From JAQBDA01 sp964525785 (GTDB lineage Bacteria; Chloroflexota; Anaerolineae; Anaerolineales; UBA4823): a DNA stretch of 18,858 nucleotides. The first letter of the stretch is position 1; each line of letters starts with the position of its first letter. A model generated the notes under the pieces. That model ran no database searches. It had not been told where the DNA came from and saw only the letters and a list, made by a program, of their open reading frames with translations. Location: contig CAZGIX010000079.1 in assembly GCA_964525785.1 (NCBI GenBank), positions 1 through 18,858 on the forward strand. Reading direction: 5' to 3'. Of this stretch, positions 15,003-18,858 are shown piece by piece. Both the position numbers and the translations under genes were made by a program.

Positions 15003-15161
15003 TTCCGAACCATCATGTGGTTTGATTCGCTGGAGGCTGTTCGCACCTTTGCAGGCGAAGATTATGAGGTGGCTGTAGTTCCGCCAAAGGCAAAGGAGCT
15101 GCTTGCCCGCTTTGATGCCCGCTCGCAGCATTACGAGGTCAAAGAGGAGATGAGGGTATAA
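15003..15161 (+). pseudogene. C-terminal fragment of an antibiotic-biosynthesis-monooxygenase-like (ABM) protein
   Basis: The frame reads TIMWFDSLEAVRTFAGEDYE then VAVVPPKAKELLARFD and HYEV, ending at TAA 15159-15161. This resembles the C-terminal half of small ABM-fold proteins (family pattern W-E-S-x-E-A-I-x-A-F-A-G-x-D-Y-E-x-A-V-x-x-P and a final HYEV). A TGA at 15000-15002 closes the frame upstream, where the N-terminal strand and helix should be, and there is no ribosome-binding site at ATG 15015. It is probably a truncated leftover, possibly lost when the methyltransferase gene was placed beside it. 15162-15281 holds no gene. Confidence 0.6.
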
Positions 15162-15248
15162 GGACCCACTGCCAGGGCAACGCCACCCAGGTGATGGCAG
15201 AAACTGGTAATCGGCTCTATGTATTATAGGGTTTTAGACTACTTGCTC

Positions 15249-15269
15249 TGATTGGGTCTAATCCAATCA
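15249..15269 (-). terminator. Weak hairpin after the aldo/keto reductase gene
   Basis: TGATTGG (15249-15255) and CCAATCA (15263-15269) can pair into a 7-bp stem with a 7-base loop, 13 bp beyond the stop of the reductase gene. No U tract follows on the minus strand, so a terminator role is uncertain. Confidence 0.3.
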
Positions 15270-15281
15270 CCTTGGTCTCCC

Positions 15282-16241
15282 TTATACCCTCCAGGCAAGG
15301 GTCGCCTCGCTGAGCGCTTCGATTTCTTCGGGTGTCAGGGAAAATGAGAGGGCGCCGGCATTATTCTCAGCCTGTTTGCCATTCTTAGCGCCTGGTATGG
15401 GAAGCACAAGCGGATTTTCGATCAACCAGCGGAGAGCCACCTGGCTGATCGATCTGGAATACCGCTCACCAATCTGGCGCAGCAGATCAATAACCGGCTG
15501 GACTTTATCCATCTGCCTCTGGCTGAAACTGGGCATAAAGCGCCTGAGTCCACCGGCTTTCTTTCCGCCAGAATATTTTCCGGTTAAGGCGCCCATTGCC
15601 AGCGGGGAGTAGGCGATCAGAGTGATCCCCAGCTCCCGGCAGGCATCCAGAACGCCGTTCACCTCTGGCTTGCGATGCAGCAGCGAGTACTGCACCTGGT
15701 TGGAAGCCAGCGGAATTCCGCGTTCCGCCAGAGCCGCATGGGCGGTGCGCATCTGTTCTGCCGAGTAGTTGCTCACCCCCACTGCCTTAATCTTGCCTGC
15801 TTCAACGGCATCAGCCATCCGATCCATCAATTCGGGGATAGAGACTGAGCTTGTAGGGAAGTGGTGCTGGTATAGATCAATTGAACTGCGATCAAGCCGC
15901 CTGAGGCTTGCCTCCAGTTCTTTGGGGAAATTTGCCGCGCGGAAACGCAGCATGCCTGGGAACTTGCTGGCGATCAAGACTTCTTCACCGCGCCCCAGCT
16001 CCCCCATGCGCCGCTCGGAAGCGCCACCGCTGTACATCGCCGCCGTGTCGAACAAGGTTACACCCGCCACCAGGCTTACCTCGAATGCTTGCTTTTCTTC
16101 TTCTGCACCATGAGCTCCGCCGTACGCCAGCTTGGCCGGGGTAAAGCGCGCCAATCCCGTGGGTTGTCCCCAGGTCATCGCTCCCACACCGAGGCGAGGC
16201 ACTCGCAGAGAACTGCGACCTAAAGTGCTCATGTGTTCCAT
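15282..16241 (-). CDS. Aldo/keto reductase
   Basis: The 319-residue product is an NADPH-type (alpha/beta)8 aldo/keto reductase, which reduces carbonyls to alcohols in the cytoplasm. The catalytic tetrad is visible as Asp65 and Tyr70 (GVTLFDTAAMYSGGASE), Lys93 (LIASKF) and His127 (DLYQHHFP). Family landmarks AVGVSNYSAEQM, SNQVQYSLLHR and LIAYSPLAMGALTGKY follow. The cofactor site LPIPGAKNGKQAENNAGAL is near the C-terminus. The substrate is not predictable. ATG 16241 is used because AAAGGAG (16248-16254) lies six bases upstream; an ATG at 16232 is possible. It lies 45 bp downstream of the dinucleotide-binding gene and should share its TetR-controlled promoter. Confidence 0.95.
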   Translation of the reverse strand: MEHMSTLGRSSLRVPRLGVGAMTWGQPTGLARFTPAKLAYGGAHGAEEEKQAFEVSLVAGVTLFDTAAMYSGGASERRMGELGRGEEVLIASKFPGMLRFRAANFPKELEASLRRLDRSSIDLYQHHFPTSSVSIPELMDRMADAVEAGKIKAVGVSNYSAEQMRTAHAALAERGIPLASNQVQYSLLHRKPEVNGVLDACRELGITLIAYSPLAMGALTGKYSGGKKAGGLRRFMPSFSQRQMDKVQPVIDLLRQIGERYSRSISQVALRWLIENPLVLPIPGAKNGKQAENNAGALSFSLTPEEIEALSEATLAWRV

Positions 16242-16286
16242 GTCCTTCTCCTTTGGCTCACCGGTCGATTATTCTGAATACAATGG

Positions 16287-16970
16287 CTACATGACCACCT
16301 GGATATTGAATATCCCTGTACCCAACGCGCTCCATAGCCTCAGCCAAATGGGCAGGTACATTTCTGCGCCCCGCGCGCTGGTGATATCTCCCAAGTCGAT
16401 GACATGCCGCCAATCAAACCAGGAGGTGAGCCAGCTGACTACCTGCGCCTTGGCCGGGGCATCGTTCCCGCTGACGAATATGACATGCTCTCCACCCGCC
16501 AGCTGGCGAGGATTGACCATCAAGCTGGCGGTGACTGTATTGAGCGTTTTGACCACTTTTACCTCAGGAAAAGCCCGCTGAATCTGCTCACCCAGGGAGT
16601 CGTTATTGCACACCGAAAGGGTTGGCGGCATGCCCTGAGAAAAGTCAAGCGGATTCGAGATATCGATGAGGATTTTGCCACTTAAATTAGATGCACCTGC
16701 CTGGGTAAGGGCATCCAGGGTTCCCACGCCATTGCTGGCATTGATCACAATCTCGCCGTGCCGGGCAGTGTCAGCAAAGCTTCCCAGCTTGACACCCGGA
16801 TTTTGCTCTTGCCAGACGCTGAACGCCGGAAGGCCATAGGGACCAGGCTCAGTGCGCGCGATGGTCTTGCTCACGTCGCGCGTGCCGACCATCACCTCGT
16901 GACCAAGCTCTGCCAGTTTTCCAGTGATCGTTTGCCCTACTACCCCGGTTCCCAAAATACCGATTTTCAT
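16287..16970 (-). CDS. NAD(P)/F420-type dinucleotide-binding reductase (COG2085-like)
   Basis: The 227-residue product begins MKIGILGTGVVGQTI with the Rossmann glycines Gly7, Gly9 and Gly12, then HEVMVGTRDVSK, the position that selects the cofactor phosphate. DISNPLDFSQGMPP and VKTLNTVTASLMVNP are typical of the NADP-dependent F420-reductase-like family (COG2085, YrrL/FNO fold). Whether it uses coenzyme F420 or only NAD(P)H cannot be decided here. No F420-synthesis gene is in the window. ATG 16970 follows AAAGGAG (16977-16983) with six-base spacing. It is first in a two-gene operon with the aldo/keto reductase and is divergent from the tetR-type gene, so both reductases probably answer to the same effector, perhaps a reactive carbonyl or a xenobiotic (inference). 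Confidence 0.88.
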   Translation of the reverse strand: MKIGILGTGVVGQTITGKLAELGHEVMVGTRDVSKTIARTEPGPYGLPAFSVWQEQNPGVKLGSFADTARHGEIVINASNGVGTLDALTQAGASNLSGKILIDISNPLDFSQGMPPTLSVCNNDSLGEQIQRAFPEVKVVKTLNTVTASLMVNPRQLAGGEHVIFVSGNDAPAKAQVVSWLTSWFDWRHVIDLGDITSARGAEMYLPIWLRLWSALGTGIFNIQVVM

Positions 16971-16991
16971 TGCTATCTCCTTTGACTGATA

Positions 16992-17020
16992 TTGCGTTTG
17001 CCTAAAAAATATGGTACGAT
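16992..17020 (+). promoter_or_regulatory. Possible promoter of the TetR-type regulator gene
   Basis: TTGCGT (16992-16997) and TACGAT (17015-17020) are separated by 17 bases and would start transcription near 17027. The -10 overlaps the palindromic operator, which would allow autorepression. The hexamers match consensus only moderately. Confidence 0.4.
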
Positions 17021-17040
17021 ACAGATCTGTATCGTGTCAA
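17011..17040 (-). promoter_or_regulatory. Promoter of the dinucleotide reductase / aldo-keto reductase operon
   Basis: On the minus strand, a perfect TTGACA (17040-17035) and TACCAT (17016-17011, four of six matches to TATAAT) are 18 bases apart. The spacer is almost exactly the palindromic operator. Transcription would start near 17004, leaving a leader of about 34 bases before ATG 16970. Confidence 0.7.
17016..17035. promoter_or_regulatory. Operator: perfect 20-bp palindrome in the divergent promoter region
   Basis: ACGATACAGATCTGTATCGT is a perfect inverted repeat of 20 bp centred between 17025 and 17026. It lies between divergently read genes, inside the promoter of the reductase operon and across the candidate -10 of the regulator gene. 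Length and placement are those of a TetR-dimer operator, so repression of the operon and autorepression are expected. Confidence 0.85.
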
Positions 17041-17052
17041 GAGGCAATTAGG

Positions 17053-17622
17053 ATGAAAACTGAAGTCACCCCCAAAGAGAAGCTCTTCCAGACTGCTGCC
17101 CACCTGTTCTATCAACACGGTTACCGGGCAATAGGGGTAGATACGATCGCAGCAGAATCCGGCATTGGAAAGATGACGCTTTATCGTCACTTCCCATCCA
17201 AGGACGACCTGATTGTGGCGTATTTACGTGACAGCAACCAGCTTTTCTGGGATCAATTCGAACACATTACCGGAGATGCACCATCCGCCAAAGGTAAACT
17301 GCTGGCATTTTTTGCAGCACTGCAAAGCTATGTGCTCTCTCCGGATTGTTATGGTTGTCCGTTCATCAATGTATCGACTGAGTATCCCAGGACGGATTAT
17401 GCTGGTCACCAGGTAGCATTGGAGCATAAGCACAGCGTACTGAAGCGCTTCCAGCAGTTGGCGGAGGAAGCCGGAGCGCCTCAACAGGAGGCATTGGCAA
17501 ATGCCCTGTTTTTGTTGATGGATGGCGCGTATGTTACCGCGCGGATGTTTGGCGAATCACCCAATAATCCGGCAACCCACCTGGCTGAGACCGCACGGCA
17601 AATCATCGAAGCCAACTGTTGA
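17053..17622 (+). CDS. TetR/AcrR-family transcriptional repressor
   Basis: The 189-residue product has an N-terminal TetR helix-turn-helix (about 8-54). AAHLFYQHGYRAIGVDTIAA is followed by ESGIGKMTLYRHFPSKDDL, the classical recognition segment. The C-terminal ligand/dimer domain includes SPDCYGCPFINVSTEYP, whose GCPF motif recurs in one TetR subgroup and brings two cysteines close together. ATG 17053 is taken as the start (AAGAGG at 17039-17044). An in-frame GTG-type start at 17011 would put the operator inside the coding region. It is divergent from the two reductase genes and probably controls them and itself through the 20-bp palindrome. The effector is unknown. Confidence 0.93.
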   Translation: MKTEVTPKEKLFQTAAHLFYQHGYRAIGVDTIAAESGIGKMTLYRHFPSKDDLIVAYLRDSNQLFWDQFEHITGDAPSAKGKLLAFFAALQSYVLSPDCYGCPFINVSTEYPRTDYAGHQVALEHKHSVLKRFQQLAEEAGAPQQEALANALFLLMDGAYVTARMFGESPNNPATHLAETARQIIEANC

Positions 17623-17932
17623 ACGGAATGGCGGTAAGCCAGGCGCGCCCCCACCGGACCGAAATCGTCGATCAGGTTGGCGGGTATACGCGGCGATAAT
17701 CCCATCTGGCACAACGCTAACGATATCCAGAAAGCGATCATAAAGGGCAGCCGCATCGTGCGCGCGTAATCATCATCGCTGACATTGCAAACCGTCCACG
17801 GATGGCCCACTTCGCGGTGGGCTGCGGCGCGGTTGGAAAGCTGCCTGCTGCGGCGACTTCGCGAACCTGGCAGCCATCTGGTACCTTCGGCTCAGGGATT
17901 GGCTCATCCAATGAGTGTTGAAGGCGTTCTAT
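17623..17932. other. 310-bp gap, possible decayed minus-strand coding
   Basis: No intact gene is seen. On the minus strand, two overlapping frames look coding-like in parts: DDDYARTMRLPF in one, AALYDRFLDIVSVVPDGIIA (about 17740-17680) in another. I do not recognise either, and neither has a ribosome-binding site. It may be a frameshifted remnant or chance. Confidence 0.25.
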
Positions 17933-17961
17933 TTGACAAACGAACAATAAACACCTATAAT
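17933..17961 (+). promoter_or_regulatory. Full-consensus sigma70 promoter upstream of the class II aldolase gene
   Basis: TTGACA (17933-17938) and TATAAT (17956-17961) are both perfect and separated by the ideal 17 bases, in a strongly AT-rich stretch. Transcription would start near 17968, leaving a leader of about 165 bases before GTG 18133. Confidence 0.88.
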
Positions 17962-18002
17962 ATAACAAGAAACAAACATATATTTTGTTCTCTCGAAACA
18001 AA
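17942..18002. promoter_or_regulatory. GAAACAAA-like repeat cluster around the aldolase promoter (candidate operator)
   Basis: Four related octamers occur: GAACAATA (17942-17949, in the promoter spacer), GAAACAAA (17969-17976), TTTTGTTC (17983-17990, inverted) and GAAACAAA (17995-18002). The direct copies are spaced 26-27 bp apart. Arrays of this kind, overlapping and downstream of the start site, are typical of repressors of the DeoR type that control sugar-aldolase genes. No regulator gene is in the window, so the assignment is inference. Confidence 0.5.
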
Positions 18003-18010
18003 TCGATCAA

Positions 18011-18136
18011 TTGAATCGTTTACAACTGGAAGGCAGGACCGGGCAACCCTATACTGTGTTGGCTGTAACTGCTTCTGCTATGCTTACGACGGTGCTTGCC
18101 CCCCATTGCCAGCCTCAAGAACAGGAGGAGCTGTGA
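18011..18136 (+). other. Possible short leader ORF overlapping the aldolase start
   Basis: From TTG 18011 (or ATG 18080) a frame runs to TGA 18134-18136, which overlaps GTG 18133 of the aldolase gene as GTGA. The end reads TVLAVTASAMLTTVLAPHC then QPQEQEEL. No ribosome-binding site precedes either start, so translation is uncertain. If translated, it would couple to the aldolase. Confidence 0.25.
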
Positions 18137-18813
18137 TCAAGATCAATCCAGAGCTCAAGATGGAGGTCGCCCAGTCAGGTCCATTGCTCATCGAAAAGGG
18201 ATTATCACCGGGCCGCGATTTCGGTGACACGAGCTTGCGCGATCGGGAGACCGGGCTCATTTACATCCTGCCGCGCCCTTCCCCCAGGCAGCCCATCTGC
18301 GATTGGAATCAAGTCACCGTTGATGATGTAGCCATCATCAATATCAATGGGGAGATCGTTGGCGACCCCGATGTCCTGCCAACCATCGAGACCCCCATGC
18401 ATTTGCGCATTTACCAGGCACGACCGGAAGTGAACGGCATCGTACACAGCCACGGCGAGTGGTCGTCGATCTTTGCGGCGTTGCGCCTGAGCATTCCCGC
18501 AGTGACGCTGGATGCCCTCGAGACAATTGGCGTCGAAGAGATCCGCTGCGCGGCTTATGCCCGCATAGCGACCAAGGAGCTGGGCGATAATGTCGTCGAA
18601 GCACTGGGTACAAAATCAAAAGCAGCCCTGATGGCCAATCATGGCGCCGTCTGCATTGGCACAAGCCTGAACGAAGCATTCCTTGTGGCATACCTTCTGG
18701 AGAAGCTCAGCATGCAGGTGGCGTTCGGGAAGATTCTGGGCCATCCCATTCCGATTACCTGGAAAGATTTTGGGGACGCTCCGACTTACGAAGACATGGT
18801 GCCGCAAACCTGA
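18133..18813 (+). CDS. Class II aldolase/adducin-family protein (fuculose-phosphate-aldolase type)
   Basis: The 226-residue product belongs to the zinc-dependent class II aldolase/epimerase family (L-fuculose-1-phosphate aldolase, ribulose-5-phosphate 4-epimerase). Zn ligands are His105 and His107 (IVHSHGEWSS) and His170 (MANHGAVCIG). Glu86 in PTIETPMHLRIY is the usual catalytic acid position. The phosphate-binding segment normally reading GNVS/SGN is here FGDTSLRD (30-37), and LPRPSPRQP replaces the usual TPSG, so the substrate may differ from fuculose phosphate. The start is GTG 18133, because GGAGG (18124-18128) stands right before it. The frame extends upstream to 17785 but would then run through the promoter. 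Carbohydrate breakdown is likely; no sugar kinase or isomerase is in the window. Confidence 0.9.
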   Translation: MIKINPELKMEVAQSGPLLIEKGLSPGRDFGDTSLRDRETGLIYILPRPSPRQPICDWNQVTVDDVAIININGEIVGDPDVLPTIETPMHLRIYQARPEVNGIVHSHGEWSSIFAALRLSIPAVTLDALETIGVEEIRCAAYARIATKELGDNVVEALGTKSKAALMANHGAVCIGTSLNEAFLVAYLLEKLSMQVAFGKILGHPIPITWKDFGDAPTYEDMVPQT

Positions 18814-18858
18814 ACATTCCTTGCGATTGACGATCGAACTAAATCTGCTTGTATACAA

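Noticed and set aside
17011..17052. Upstream start for the TetR-type protein
   Set aside because: It would place the palindromic operator and promoters inside the coding region; ATG 17053 gives the normal TetR N-terminus.
17785..18132. N-terminal extension of the class II aldolase
   Set aside because: The frame runs through a perfect sigma70 promoter and the leader; GTG 18133 has GGAGG directly upstream and gives the usual family length.
18827..18858. TTGACG with TATACA and the 10-bp palindrome TTGTATACAA at the window end
   Set aside because: It could be a promoter or operator of the next gene, but the spacer is 19 bases and the sequence ends there, so it cannot be supported.

Overview
The window (about 60% GC in genes, with AT-rich promoter patches) reads as a chromosomal segment of an environmental bacterium. 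A member of the Chloroflexota (Anaerolineae-like) is my best guess. The guess rests on gene style: a transketolase/transaldolase pair, a giant secreted NHL/RHS protein, SBBP-type repeat remnants, and a lone acetylene-hydratase-like molybdopterin enzyme. It is an inference and there is no rRNA marker to confirm it.

Layout. (1) 1-2816, + strand: the 3' part of a transketolase gene and a complete transaldolase gene, an operon for the non-oxidative pentose phosphate pathway. It ends at a perfect 38-bp palindrome that is very probably a two-way terminator. (2) 2882-9223, - strand: one gene for a 2113-residue exported protein with, in order, a signal peptide, a degenerate cupredoxin-like domain, a transthyretin/carboxypeptidase-regulatory-like domain, a plug-like region, an NHL propeller, a YD-repeat shell, an RHS core and an unrecognised C-terminal domain. 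This is the order of an animal teneurin core. It has its own TTGACA/TAGAAT promoter. (3) 9603-11993, - strand: a cytoplasmic Mo/W-bis-MGD enzyme related to acetylene hydratase but lacking that enzyme's catalytic Asp, with no electron-transfer partner nearby. (4) 12487-14994, + strand: a winged-helix AlkZ/YcaQ-type protein and a class I SAM methyltransferase. (5) 15282-17622: a regulatory module. A TetR-family gene (+) diverges from a two-gene operon (-) for a COG2085-type dinucleotide-binding protein and an aldo/keto reductase. A perfect 20-bp palindrome fills the spacer of the operon promoter. (6) 18133-18813, + strand: a class II (fuculose-phosphate-type) aldolase behind a full-consensus sigma70 promoter surrounded by GAAACAAA-like repeats.

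The gaps hold remains of genes. I see the tail of an ECF-type sigma factor (9464-9559), two pieces of a large secreted repeat protein (12049-12488, minus strand) and the C-terminal half of an antibiotic-biosynthesis-monooxygenase-like protein (15003-15161). These suggest a rearranged, accessory-type stretch downstream of the conserved sugar-phosphate operon.

The strongest candidates for something not yet described are the teneurin-like exported protein with its own new C-terminal domain, and the hydratase-like Mo/W enzyme. I found no CRISPR array, tRNA, rRNA or intact mobile element.
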